Origin: an uncultured Candidatus Poseidoniales archaeon
GTDB taxonomy: Archaea > Thermoplasmatota > Poseidoniia > Poseidoniales > Thalassarchaeaceae
Direction: 5' to 3'
Length of the DNA: 52,659 nt
Assembly: GCA_902573115.1 (NCBI GenBank)
Contig: CACGIM010000004.1
Span: 1-52,659, forward strand
Below the pieces are notes generated by a model. The model did not search any database and was not told where the DNA came from. It saw only the letters and a program-made list of their open reading frames with translations. Positions 1-9,454 of this stretch are shown here, in pieces (within the stretch, counting starts at the first letter, position 1; each line of letters begins with the position of its first letter). Made by a program: the position numbers and the translations under genes.

Positions 1-2
1 AT

Positions 3-1838
3 CCAGATACTGATGATGATAATCTTACTGACTATGAGGAAGTAATAACACACGGCACATCTCCGTTATCGACCGACACAGATCTAGATGGGCTTTCAGA
101 CTATGAGGAAGTCATAACACTCGGAACTAACCCTCAATCTGCAGACTCTGACTCAGATGGCCTAAGCGACCTTGATGAGCTAGAGGTGTGGTCCTCCGAT
201 CCTCTCACCTTCGATCCGGACAATGACTCAGACACCTATTACCACTTCATGGATTGCGATGATAATGACCCTGGCGCAAATCCTAGTATGGAAGAGTTGC
301 TTAACGGCAAGGATGATGACTGCGATGGAATAAGTGACGAGGGTTTCAATGAGAGTGATCAGGATGATGATGGCCTGTCTGATTGGTCGGAATTTCATAC
401 ATACGGAACGGATTTGAATAACTCCGACACCGACCAAGACGGCCTATTCGATTATGAGGAAATTTTTGAATTTGGAAGTGACCCTCTTTATATCGATCTG
501 GATGCTGATGGTGATGGGGCATACTGGTTCGATGATTGCAACGACAACGACACAAGCTTCGCACCTGGAGTCTCGGAACTACTCGATGGATTAGACAACG
601 ACTGCGACGAATTAGTCGACGAAGATTTCTTTTGGATAGACTCAGATGGCGACACATTGACAGATTATGTTGAGTACTACACCTACTTTACTGACCCTAA
701 CAACGGGGACTCAGACGGTGATGGTCTACCGGATGGAGCTGAAATTTACGATTACCTCTCAGACCCACTAATTGCAGATCCTGACAATGACTCGGACTCA
801 TTTTACCACTTTGAAGACTGTGATGATAATGACTTCGAAAGATCCCCGGGGACCCCGGAGAGGCTGGATGGCAAAGATAACGACTGTGATGGTGAGTTAG
901 ACGAGGGCTTCGACATTATCGACTCTGACGGAGACGGTTTATCGGATTATGACGAATACCACAATTACAGTACCAATCCTGATTCGAGCGATACAGATGG
1001 AGATGGATTGTCTGATTTCGACGAAATATCCAGTGGAACATCTAGCCCATACTTCCCAGACTATGATTCCGATATGGATGGATATTACGATTTTGAGGAC
1101 TGTGACGACAAAGTGGCCAGTACCAACCCGGGAGCCTCAGAGATGTGGAACGGAGTAGATGATGACTGTGATGGAACAGTGGATGAGCTTTTAGACAGAC
1201 TAGGGCTAGTAGGAAGTAGCCTTGGAAAATCTAATGGGGCAGTCTACTATTCCGTAGGGCAATTATTCGATGGACCTAGAGTCTTCGACCAACAACCACA
1301 CATTTGGGACTCTGCTAATCAGTCTTTCAAAAATTCAATATTCGGAATACTTCCTGATGTGGAAGCTGAAATCAATTGGTCATTGGGAGGATTTTCACTT
1401 GATAACAACACGAGCGCTGATAGAAAGTCAGTAATGCTATCGCCAATCGACTGCCAAAATCCTCTAGGCAGCCTTCAAATTCAGGTGTGTGATGAAGGCA
1501 TATCTATTCAGATACTAACCGCAACAATCCAAGAACAGGGCTATTACACTGAAATAGAATGGGAAGTACTGGTTTCCACTTGGGTTGAGCCAGAACCCGA
1601 TAGAGGATTTATCTCTTCTATATCTACGCCCACATGGATTATTGGTTCAGTAGTGTTCCTGCTAGGTCTGGCGGGTGGAGGTTTCCTAATGGGGACAAGA
1701 TTGGCCGAGAAAAAGAAGCTTCAGGATGCGCTAGATGCGTATGGGGTAACACCCGACAGGTTAGCGGTGGTTCCTGCGAAGAGGGGTATCGATCTTCCAT
1801 CTGCCCCTGATCTGGGGTGGTCTAGAAAAGAAGATTAG
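3..1838 (+). CDS. Surface protein with TSP3 and MopE-type repeats, 5' truncated
   Basis: The frame is open to the left window edge, so the N-terminus lies outside. The visible 611 residues alternate thrombospondin-type-3 calcium motifs (D-x-D-x-D-G-L-S-D-x-x-E) with MopE-like putative metal-binding motifs that begin D-C-D/N-D and end D-x-D-C-D-x3-D-E. Four MopE-like motifs have their first Asp codon at 252, 534, 816 and 1098, exactly 282 bases (94 residues) apart. From about 1200 a non-repeat domain follows, then one hydrophobic membrane segment (about 1627-1690) and a charged cytoplasmic tail. TSP3 repeats are known to bind Ca2+ and form rigid stalks. I infer a membrane-anchored extracellular stalk or adhesin. 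The gene converges with the next one, which ends 20 bases away. Confidence 0.88.
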   Translation, partial: PDTDDDNLTDYEEVITHGTSPLSTDTDLDGLSDYEEVITLGTNPQSADSDSDGLSDLDELEVWSSDPLTFDPDNDSDTYYHFMDCDDNDPGANPSMEELLNGKDDDCDGISDEGFNESDQDDDGLSDWSEFHTYGTDLNNSDTDQDGLFDYEEIFEFGSDPLYIDLDADGDGAYWFDDCNDNDTSFAPGVSELLDGLDNDCDELVDEDFFWIDSDGDTLTDYVEYYTYFTDPNNGDSDGDGLPDGAEIYDYLSDPLIADPDNDSDSFYHFEDCDDNDFERSPGTPERLDGKDNDCDGELDEGFDIIDSDGDGLSDYDEYHNYSTNPDSSDTDGDGLSDFDEISSGTSSPYFPDYDSDMDGYYDFEDCDDKVASTNPGASEMWNGVDDDCDGTVDELLDRLGLVGSSLGKSNGAVYYSVGQLFDGPRVFDQQPHIWDSANQSFKNSIFGILPDVEAEINWSLGGFSLDNNTSADRKSVMLSPIDCQNPLGSLQIQVCDEGISIQILTATIQEQGYYTEIEWEVLVSTWVEPEPDRGFISSISTPTWIIGSVVFLLGLAGGGFLMGTRLAEKKKLQDALDAYGVTPDRLAVVPAKRGIDLPSAPDLGWSRKED

Positions 1839-1845
1839 CTCCAGA

Positions 1846-1861
1846 TCTAATTTTAATTTTA
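1846..1861 (+). terminator. Possible T-rich terminator between convergent genes
   Basis: The short gap between the convergent surface-protein and aminopeptidase genes holds two T4 runs within an A/T-rich stretch. Archaeal transcription can end on T-rich tracts without a hairpin. Assigned on position and composition only. Confidence 0.3.
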
Positions 1862-3136
1862 GGCCCATTCTCCATTGCGCATTACAGGAACTCTATCGCC
1901 GTCTTTGGTAATTCCATCAATATCCAGATCACCCGATCCAATCATCCAGTCAACATGAATATTCGATGAGTTTCCCCCAGCAGCCTTGACAGCGTCTGGA
2001 TTCTGTCCTATTTCCTCCTTGAAGCACTTAGAGTAACATTGACCCAGTGCAATGTGGCAAGACGCATTTTCGTCGTAGAGAGTATTGTAAAAAAGAAGAC
2101 CTGAGGAACTTATTGGAGACGAGTGAGGGACTAAGGCAACCTCTCCGAGTTTCCTTGCACCATCATCTGTATCGATAAGTTGCAAGAACACCTCTTCTCC
2201 GATATCTGCCTTTGCCTCGACTATTTTGCCATCTACAAATCTTACTTCAATTCCATCGATAACTGTACCTCTGTGAACTAGTGGTTTTGTTGCCTTAACT
2301 ATGCCGTTTACTCTGTCTGAGTGAGGGGTTGTGAATACTTCCTCGGTAGGTATATTTGGAGTACAAGTAATTCCATTTCTGGATGTGCTTGCGCCGCCCT
2401 TCCAAGAATGACCGTCGGCCAGTCCAAGAACTAGATCGGTACCTGGGGCCTTGTAATGTAAAGAATGGAAATTCTGCTCATTCATCCAATTCTGCCTCTC
2501 TGTTAACTTATTTTGATGTTCTTTCCAAGCCTCTATTGGATCATCCCTATCAACTCTAGATATGGAGAAAATAGCGTCTGCCAAAGCAGCAACTGCGTCA
2601 TTATCACTCTTGTCTGGAAAGACCTGTCTTGCCCATGCAAGACCGGGATATGACACAATGTTCCAATTGGTTACGAAATTGGTAATCGGTTCCATTGCTG
2701 GCTTGGCTGCCATCGACATTGACTTACCCACTCTGGCAACTCTGACAGGGTCTTGGTCAGCGAGAAGTAGGGGGTTAGCGGCTGATATTGCTAGTCTTGC
2801 TGTATTGTCGTTGTATGCCTCTCCCATGGCCTTAAACATCCAATCAGGAGCTCTGTCCAGACTCTCATCAGATGCATGTTTGTATCTTGTAAGTTGAAGC
2901 TCATCATCGCTCAAGATTGTCGAAACTACTCCTGCTCCATTCTTGTACGCCGCGGCAGAAATTCTCCGGATCAGTGGAAGTGCCTCAATGGGTCCTGTGA
3001 TAATTAGGTCTTGACCCTTCTGAAGATTCAATCCAACACGTATTGACACCTCTGCAAGGCGATCGAGCATGTTTACATCGAAGGGCAAGTCTGAGTCAGG
3101 CAAAATGGTCATATTCAACCCATCAAAAAGACCCAT
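1859..3136 (-). CDS. M29-family metallo-aminopeptidase
   Basis: A 425-residue protein matching the M29 (AmpS/PepS/thermophilic aminopeptidase T) family over its whole length. These cytoplasmic dimetal enzymes release N-terminal residues from peptides. Visible signatures are the central TEEVFTTPH segment with an active-site Glu and His, a D-G-x-I-V-E-A-K strand, and the C-terminal DENASCHIA and NIHVDW motifs that hold metal ligands. ATG starts exist at 3136 and 3112; family similarity begins soon after the second, and neither has a strong ribosome site. The gene lies 145 bases downstream of the esterase lipoprotein gene on the same strand. A role in using imported peptides is inferred. Confidence 0.9.
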   Translation of the reverse strand: MGLFDGLNMTILPDSDLPFDVNMLDRLAEVSIRVGLNLQKGQDLIITGPIEALPLIRRISAAAYKNGAGVVSTILSDDELQLTRYKHASDESLDRAPDWMFKAMGEAYNDNTARLAISAANPLLLADQDPVRVARVGKSMSMAAKPAMEPITNFVTNWNIVSYPGLAWARQVFPDKSDNDAVAALADAIFSISRVDRDDPIEAWKEHQNKLTERQNWMNEQNFHSLHYKAPGTDLVLGLADGHSWKGGASTSRNGITCTPNIPTEEVFTTPHSDRVNGIVKATKPLVHRGTVIDGIEVRFVDGKIVEAKADIGEEVFLQLIDTDDGARKLGEVALVPHSSPISSSGLLFYNTLYDENASCHIALGQCYSKCFKEEIGQNPDAVKAAGGNSSNIHVDWMIGSGDLDIDGITKDGDRVPVMRNGEWA

Positions 3137-3281
3137 AATAACCCTTCATTGGGATATACTCCCAGAAATTTCTCATTATTTTGTAAGTTTGACTTCGAAG
3201 AATAAGCAAAGCAAATTCCAAACCATCGAGGAATAAAGAAGAGAGGCAATAGGGGCCTAGGTATGTTGGAATATATTTCTT

Positions 3282-4232
3282 CTAAGTAGTCTTCGAAAAT
3301 TGACTCATAAAATCCCAAGCAATACCGTTTGTATCCACGGTCCCTCCATTTCCGGTGAAGACACCAAAGCTCTCTTCGTATGGGTTATGATCGGCAGCGT
3401 AAAGGGTTACTAGTGAGACCTCGGAACCGTTTTCACAATCTGTAAATGATTGAACGGAGTAGAATGTTGATGGAATATTAGAATTAGGAAGATTTCCCTG
3501 ACAGTCGTTCATATCAGACCACATCAATAGATTTTGAATCGCTCCATGTTCCTGGGCCTCTAGATTGGGTAGATGAATTGCATCATTAGAGTAAAGGATA
3601 ATTTGATCGAGAAGGCCATGGATTTCCATAATCGGAATTGGGAAGTAGTTCGGATGTTGATCCTCCAATAGGTAGTATGACATACAGGCCACTGCAGCAA
3701 AATGGTGACTGTGCTCGTTTGCGAGTTTTTGACTTAGTGCACATCCATTTGACCACCCTGTGAGGTATATTCTATCTTCATCAATAGAGTGATTTAATGC
3801 TATGATACCAATCATATCCAGAATAAATCCTGTATCATTGAGTCCCATTTGACCTGCAGTGCTACAACAGTAACCAGCATTCCATGAGTTATCGTGCCCC
3901 TGTGGCCAAACTGCCATTACTCCGTTCTCCTCTGCAATTTCGTCGAACTCTGAGAGTATTCTCTGGTTCTGCATTGTCACCGTGTTTCCATGGAGATCGA
4001 TGATCAAGGGGACATCGTCTGTAAGATTTACAGTAGAGGGGACAAAGACATTCCAACACCTCTCTAATTCTTCGAAAATCATACACTCGAAATAATCCAT
4101 ACCTTGGAATTCTTCCTCAGGTTCTATATTAGAATCGGAGATATTCGAGCCCTCTGATGAAAGACATCCAGATAGCATAAATGAAGAAAGGAGTAGTAAG
4201 CTCAGAATGAACGGGTAGGCCCTGCTTTCCAT
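3282..4232 (-). CDS. PHB-depolymerase/LpqC-like esterase lipoprotein
   Basis: A 316-residue secreted alpha/beta hydrolase. The N-terminus is a lipoprotein signal: a hydrophobic stretch ending in the lipobox LSGC (Cys23), followed by a Ser/Glu-rich linker. The rest resembles polyhydroxybutyrate depolymerase/feruloyl esterase (LpqC) proteins: an oxyanion-loop DLHGN near residue 80, nucleophile elbow GWSNG with Ser161, an Asp in the HGLLDQ segment and a late His in ADHNPYEES. Paired cysteines (YCC, and Cys50/Cys59) suit an extracellular enzyme. Substrate unknown; a surface-attached esterase acting on polymers or plant-type esters is inferred. Confidence 0.8.
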   Translation of the reverse strand: MESRAYPFILSLLLLSSFMLSGCLSSEGSNISDSNIEPEEEFQGMDYFECMIFEELERCWNVFVPSTVNLTDDVPLIIDLHGNTVTMQNQRILSEFDEIAEENGVMAVWPQGHDNSWNAGYCCSTAGQMGLNDTGFILDMIGIIALNHSIDEDRIYLTGWSNGCALSQKLANEHSHHFAAVACMSYYLLEDQHPNYFPIPIMEIHGLLDQIILYSNDAIHLPNLEAQEHGAIQNLLMWSDMNDCQGNLPNSNIPSTFYSVQSFTDCENGSEVSLVTLYAADHNPYEESFGVFTGNGGTVDTNGIAWDFMSQFSKTT

Positions 4233-4276
4233 GCTACCGCATGGAGTCTAGCAAAAAAATTCATGCATGTATTGGC

Positions 4277-5515
4277 TCAACTATCATCTTCTTCTTCATT
4301 CGAATGATTTGGTCCCCATTCAGCATCTGGAGAGCCTCCTGACCATTCCCCAAAGACAGCGATATCCTCAATTTCTTCATCATCCCTCCATGGAGGCTCT
4401 CCGTCTGATCCGCTAATAATTAGGCAGCCCTCCTCATCTAGGCGTCTTTTCAGAGTAGATACTCCCCTCTTAACAGGCAGCAAGTGACCAATAGGGGAGC
4501 CAGAGTTTACGAAAGGATGAGTAGCAGAACTAATCAAAAGGCCTCGAATAGGGGAAACTACATCGTGATGGACACCCGGAATTTCGGGGTCTGTTATAGT
4601 CGCCACAATCTCTCCCTCCTCTACGAAACTTCCAGCAGGTGCAAGAACGTCTAGAAGGCCTCCCTGATCCGATCTAATCCAAACCGATCCCGATGCCAGA
4701 ATTCTAAATCTTGGCTTGCTGGGGTATCCAGGCAGCATCCTAAGACTTCTGAGGAGGTTTATTGTGCCATACATCGCGATCTGGACAGACTCGGGGTCCG
4801 CCTCGTCTGGACCCCCACCCTCGTAGGTAATACAGGCGATATCGTGCTCATTGGCTACTCTTCTGAGTGAGCCCTTTGGACCCTCGCTGTCCAGAATAGT
4901 CTCTATTCCGAATGACCTTGCAATTCGATTTGTACTAGCATGTGCAAGATTGGCTCTGATCTGAGGTATGTTTGTCCTGCCCTTTCCGGCAGTATGCAAA
5001 TCAACAATATAGTCACTAGTAGATATTATGTTCTTCCATAGCCTGTTGGCGACCCTTGAGGTGGTATTACTATCTGGATTACCTGGAAACGCCCTGTTAA
5101 GATCCCGGTTATCGGGAAAATCCCTTATCATCCTTCTGTATCCAGGAAGGTTCACTATTGGAACAATTCTGATAGTTCCTGCCAGCGAATTTGCATCAAA
5201 AACTCTGTCTGGACCCATGAAGTTGGGGCCGCATAGGTAAGTGAGAGCGAGGGGCCCTACTAGTTCGTCACCGTGAATTGCACCCAGAAGGGTAACCACT
5301 GGACCTGGTCTGGAGCCGTGAATGATACTGATTGGAACTGGCCATGACTCACCAATTTCTACATCTAGTAAATCATATTCAAGGTGTCTGATTGTCCCGG
5401 GCTTGATTCTTTTCCTCATGAATGAGTGATTCTTTGTTCCAGAGTTCCTAGACCACTTTGTGGGGCTCCCTCCTACTTCGCCCAGAGCCTTTTCAATCTC
5501 TTTACGTCGCCTCAT
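4277..5515 (-). CDS. Succinylglutamate desuccinylase/aspartoacylase-family deacylase
   Basis: A zinc-dependent deacylase of the AstE/AspA family (M14-like fold). Zinc-ligand motifs are GAIHGDE (His, Glu) and VDLHTAGKG (His); an Arg-containing NRAFPGNP loop and a CITYEGGG segment complete the usual set. A C-terminal beta domain with a biotinyl-like APAGSFVEEGE segment follows, as in many archaeal members, then an acidic tail. The frame stays open upstream to a TTG at 5686 with a GTG at 5632; I chose the ATG at 5515 because family similarity starts downstream of it and 412 residues is near the usual size. The extra N-terminal residues would be very basic (Lys/Arg-rich). Substrate unknown; the neighbour is a divergent thioesterase. 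Confidence 0.78.
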   Translation of the reverse strand: MRRRKEIEKALGEVGGSPTKWSRNSGTKNHSFMRKRIKPGTIRHLEYDLLDVEIGESWPVPISIIHGSRPGPVVTLLGAIHGDELVGPLALTYLCGPNFMGPDRVFDANSLAGTIRIVPIVNLPGYRRMIRDFPDNRDLNRAFPGNPDSNTTSRVANRLWKNIISTSDYIVDLHTAGKGRTNIPQIRANLAHASTNRIARSFGIETILDSEGPKGSLRRVANEHDIACITYEGGGPDEADPESVQIAMYGTINLLRSLRMLPGYPSKPRFRILASGSVWIRSDQGGLLDVLAPAGSFVEEGEIVATITDPEIPGVHHDVVSPIRGLLISSATHPFVNSGSPIGHLLPVKRGVSTLKRRLDEEGCLIISGSDGEPPWRDDEEIEDIAVFGEWSGGSPDAEWGPNHSNEEEDDS

Positions 5516-5718
5516 TGGAATCTGATTTGCAATCTTTATCGGAGCATACCTTCGCCTCTTGAGTCGGGGAGCTGGTTTGTTTTTCCGAGCATTCTCGGAA
5601 ACCCCGTTTCGTGGTTCCTCGTCCTCTGGCACTATTGCTCGGAGGAAGCGGCGAATTAATACAATGCGCAAGACGATCTTTGGCAATGTTCAATTTCCTA
5701 ATCTTCCCCTACAACAAT

Positions 5719-6195
5719 ATGGAAGAAGGGGATTACAAGTCAGTGCAAGAGATTTACGCACCAACTAGCATTTGCTTCGGATGTGGACCAGCCAACGAGG
5801 AGGGGCTCAGGATCAGATCATTCAGAACAGAGGAAGGTCTGGAGATGGTATTTAGCCCTCTGGAGGAGCATCAGGCTTTTCCTGGGATGATAAATGGAGG
5901 TATAATCGGGACACTGCTAGACTGTCATGGAAACTGGACTGCGGCCATTGGGCTAATGGACCGGTCAGGTAAATCTGAGCCTCCATGCACTGTAACCGCA
6001 TCCTACAGTATCAAATTAAGGAAGCCAACACCATATGGAGCTAAGCTTAGAATAACTGGTGAAATCACCAGCATAGATGATGATAGGGCCGAGGTTAGAA
6101 TGGCTCTTTACGCTGAAGACGAAATTTGCGCTACAGGAAAGGGTCTTTTTGTCGCGGTGACGGAGGGCCACCCAGCCTTCCACAGATGGAGTTGA
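5719..6195 (+). CDS. PaaI-type hotdog-fold thioesterase
   Basis: A 158-residue single hotdog-fold protein. It has the family's central helix segment (PGMINGGIIGTLLDCHGNW, in place of the common HGG-x-x-A-x-x-D) and the following TASYSIKLRKPTPYG strand that usually binds acyl-CoA. Such enzymes hydrolyse acyl-CoA thioesters. Near the N-terminus Cys-F-G-C-G precedes the NEEGLRIR strand, as in many thioesterases of this group. I chose ATG 5719; an in-frame ATG at 5686 and GTG at 5611 are possible but the extra residues look unrelated to the family. The stop overlaps the helicase start by 10 bases, suggesting co-transcription. Confidence 0.8.
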   Translation: MEEGDYKSVQEIYAPTSICFGCGPANEEGLRIRSFRTEEGLEMVFSPLEEHQAFPGMINGGIIGTLLDCHGNWTAAIGLMDRSGKSEPPCTVTASYSIKLRKPTPYGAKLRITGEITSIDDDRAEVRMALYAEDEICATGKGLFVAVTEGHPAFHRWS

Positions 6196-8799
6196 GAGTT
6201 ACACGGCATCCTTTAGAACGGCCGAATAGAACAATGTTTGTGGACGAGGCATCGGAGGTCGAGTTGACTAGACTTGATGAGTTCGAAATCGATGTCAGAG
6301 TAAAGAAGGTGCTTGAGGATAGTTTTGGAATTGCTGAGCTTTTCCCCCCCCCAGGCGATGGCATTACCCCATTCTCTGAGAGGGGAAAATCTGATGCTTG
6401 CAATTCCCACTGCCAGTGGCAAATCTCTAGTAGCCCACATCACAATGGCACATAGGCTATCCAATGATCTCTCTGGAATGAGGGGAATTTACATTGTACC
6501 ACTGAAAGCACTAGCTTCTGAAAAGTACAATGAATTGAGGGAAATTTGCTCTGGCCTTGATCTAAAGGTAGGCCTTGCTATTGGGGACAGAAATGGTGAG
6601 ACAAACCTAGTCGAAGATTCTGATATTCTTGTGTGCACAAGCGAAAAGCTAGATTCGATGATAAGGTCAAATCAATCATTAATGGATAATATTGGGATAG
6701 TGGTGGCTGATGAATTTCACCTTATTCACGACCCAAACAGAGGTCCTACTCTTGAAATTCTTCTTTCTAGAATAAGACACAATAGACCGGAAGCCCAAAT
6801 TCTTGGACTATCAGCCACCGTGGAAAATGCTGAGCAGATCTCCGAATGGCTTGAAGCTACTCTTGTGCGATCCGATTGGAGGCCTGTTGCACTTTACTCT
6901 GGGACACTAACTGGTTTAGAGATTAATTTCTACTCAGTGGAGAGTCCAAAGGAGGGGGATTTCGATCTTCCGGAGCCTATACAATTGGAGGGGAGAGTTC
7001 AGAAGAATCTGCAAGCGGTAGTTGACAATACATTACAAATTAGCAAACAAATGCTGGTTTTTGTCTCTTCTAGGTCTTCATCACAGAAGGAAGCCAGGGA
7101 GATATCGAAACATATCAAGTCGGAAATAATTTCAGAAAATAGCAATATTTCCGAGAATATGGTTAGAAGTTGGAAAAAAATAGCCAGCTCTCTGAATAGC
7201 AGAGATGGGGGTTCAGCCACGGTTAAATTACTTCAGAAATGCATAGAGGGGGGTGTAGCTTTCCATCATGCCGGGCTTACAACATCCCAAAGAAAGGTAA
7301 TAGAAGATGGTTTTAGATCTGGTAAACTCCTATGCATAGTTGCCACTCCTACATTGGCACAGGGAGTCAATCTACCAGCAAGCAGGGTTGTGATCAGAGA
7401 CACAAGGAGATGGAACACTGCTGCTGCTAGAAGTATGCCTCTACCAATAATGGAAGTAAGGCAGATGCTGGGAAGAGCCGGTAGACCGGGATTTGATGAT
7501 TTTGGAGAGTCCTTCCTAGTTTCAAAGAGTAAGGAAGAGGAGGTTTCGCTTGTTGATCTTTATCTCAGAGGAAATTCTGAGGAGGTTACTTCGAAATTAG
7601 CTAATCCCAGTGCTTTGAATGCAGAAGAAGATGGAGCATTGCTGACTCATATCCTTTCGATTATCGCAACCGCTGACATAAGTGATAGGGATGCGATTTC
7701 TCGATTCCTATCTAGGACTTTTTTAGCTAGTCAAATGGATTCCGAAAATCTGGAAGCTAGAACAGACGATGTTATTGGTTGGCTTTGTTCTAACGGAATG
7801 GTTGACAGGAAAGGTGAGTCCGAAGAGGTTAGTAAAAGAATTAGAGAAACTGAATCAAACACTAACGTGGATGAGGACTGGGAGGATGAGATGCCATCAT
7901 GGGCAAGCTCGGCAACTAATATTCCTGGGCTAGATTTTGTTGAGACTAAAGACGATGGTAGAAGACGGCTTTCTCCTCGAAAAGGTCCAGCGATTTTTGG
8001 CTTTAGAAGAGCCAGTTTGTATGAATCCGCAGAGTACTCTCTTCCCGAGCCCTCAACAATGACATACTCTGCCACCTCTCTTGGTTATAGAATTTCTAGA
8101 CTTTATCTTAACCCGATCTCGGGGAAGATAATCTATGATGGACTAAAAAGGGCCATGGAAATTCTTTCCGGCCAGGACGAAATAGGACAATTGTCGCCAC
8201 TTAGCCTTATTCATCTAGCTTCTTGCACACCTGACTTCATTCCACTATGGCCAAGGAAAAAGGACTATGATCTCATTCAGGAAGCTCTTCATGGTAATGA
8301 GAGAGAGCTTCTTTCGGAAGCAGTTGATCTAGAAAATGAAAGAAGGATGAAGGGGGCATTGGTTGTTCAATCTTGGATAGAGGAGGAGTCCCTAGATAAA
8401 ATCGAACACAAATGGGGAGTTCAACCCGGGGACCTAAGAAGTAGGGTAGAGCTTCTAGAATGGCTATTATTCGCGATGAGGAGGATTCTCTCAGAAGATG
8501 AAGAGCTTGCAAAAATAAACAGAAATGCTCACAAGACTCTTTTCGATTCTATAGACGAAGTTTATCGAAGAGTTAGATTCGGCTGCAGATCCGATATTCT
8601 AGGTCTGGTGGCGATCCGAGGAGTTGGAAGAGTAAGGGCGAGAGAGATGTCAGATCTACTTGGAGTCACAAGCGCTTCTGATCTAAGATTGTTAACTGAG
8701 AGGGATAGGGCAAAACTTTCTGATATGAGGGGTTGGAGTCCTAAACTGGTGGATAACCTAATCAATTCGGCTAATAAATCAAATCAGAAATTACACTAG
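6186..8799 (+). CDS. hel308: Hel308-type superfamily 2 DNA helicase, frame broken by a C9 run
   Basis: A Ski2-like/Hel308 helicase, an ATP-dependent 3'-5' enzyme acting at stalled forks. The N-terminal part (6186 to about 6350) and the rest lie in different frames. Removing one C from the nine at 6344-6352 restores the family's Q-motif segment (AELFPPQAMAL) leading into motif I, AIPTASGKS. Motif II is DEFH, motif III SAT; motif VI is around QMLGRAGRPG. A winged-helix/ratchet region and a C-terminal helix-hairpin-helix (IRGVGRVRAREM) follow. The corrected product is about 870 residues, longer than the usual 700-750, mostly through an acidic insertion (about 7840-8060) before the RISRLYLNP segment. 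Read as printed, only an N-terminally clipped 828-residue frame (6313-8799) is open. Confidence 0.88.
6344..6352 (+). other. C9 homopolymer at the Hel308 frame break
   Basis: Nine consecutive C where eight would keep the helicase in one frame. The conserved residues on either side join perfectly with one base removed. A sequencing or assembly indel is the simplest explanation; a true phase-variable or slippage site is the alternative. Confidence 0.85.
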
Positions 8800-8830
8800 T
8801 CATATTCTTCAATTAGGGGTCATCGGGTTT

Positions 8831-9400
8831 ATGGGGGCGGAACATTCTGTACCATGGTTCCCAGCATGGGGTGTGAGATTTGCAGACCCCATTGAGAACG
8901 TCTTCTCGATGGTATCAGTCATTAACGAATGGAGAAACAGCAACAGATGGCTCTTGCTGGCGTTCGATGCAGCTGCAAGTGAAATTCACCTTTGGACAGC
9001 GTGGTATAACCTAAGGTCAAATGAGAATGCTGGCTGTATGGTCGCAAAAACCCCTGACACAGAGTTCTTGAGGCTAATTTCTGGAACTAATCAAATAAAC
9101 AGAGCTTTCGAAAGAGCAGGAGTTTCAAAAGGAGATAAAGAAGCTTGGATTGTAATGCTACCTAGTTTGAAAATAGGAGAAGGATTTGGAGATTTTTCGA
9201 TCCCCATAGACTGCTACAATGACTCTTCCGAGGATGCTTCAAAGCTAATCGAACATCTTGGAGGTTCACTAGTTGCAAAGAGGCCGACGCCCACTTCTAA
9301 AGGGCTCAAGAGAATCGGATTTTTCTCTGAGATAAGTATGGATAGTTCCCAGATGGAAAAGGCCTACCTAAGTCACATGGCACTCTCTGATGTAAGATAG
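8831..9400 (+). CDS. cgi121: Cgi121-like KEOPS complex subunit
   Basis: A 189-residue protein that resembles archaeal Cgi121, the KEOPS subunit that binds the tRNA 3' CCA end during N6-threonylcarbamoyl-adenosine (t6A37) synthesis. The main signature is the segment FLRLISGTNQINRAFERAGV, which matches the family's helix (leucine-rich, then G-x-x-Q-I-x-x-A-F-x-x-x-G). Before it, a D-A-A-A-S-E-I-H-L-W-x-A-W stretch fits the first helices. It starts 31 bases after the helicase stop on the same strand. I recall hel308-cgi121 neighbourhoods from other archaea, which supports the call. Other KEOPS genes are not in the window. Similarity is by eye. Confidence 0.68.
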   Translation: MGAEHSVPWFPAWGVRFADPIENVFSMVSVINEWRNSNRWLLLAFDAAASEIHLWTAWYNLRSNENAGCMVAKTPDTEFLRLISGTNQINRAFERAGVSKGDKEAWIVMLPSLKIGEGFGDFSIPIDCYNDSSEDASKLIEHLGGSLVAKRPTPTSKGLKRIGFFSEISMDSSQMEKAYLSHMALSDVR

Positions 9401-9454
9401 AGCTGAACATCAGTCAAATTGATAGGGGTGGTGTTTGAGCATACATCAGATAAG

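Noticed and set aside
346-657. Minus-strand frame inside the TSP3-repeat gene
   Set aside because: Arg/His/Ile-rich shadow of the biased Asp/Gly repeat codons.
3115-3318. Minus-strand 67-codon frame between esterase and aminopeptidase
   Set aside because: Overlaps both neighbouring genes, no ribosome site, no protein-like pattern.
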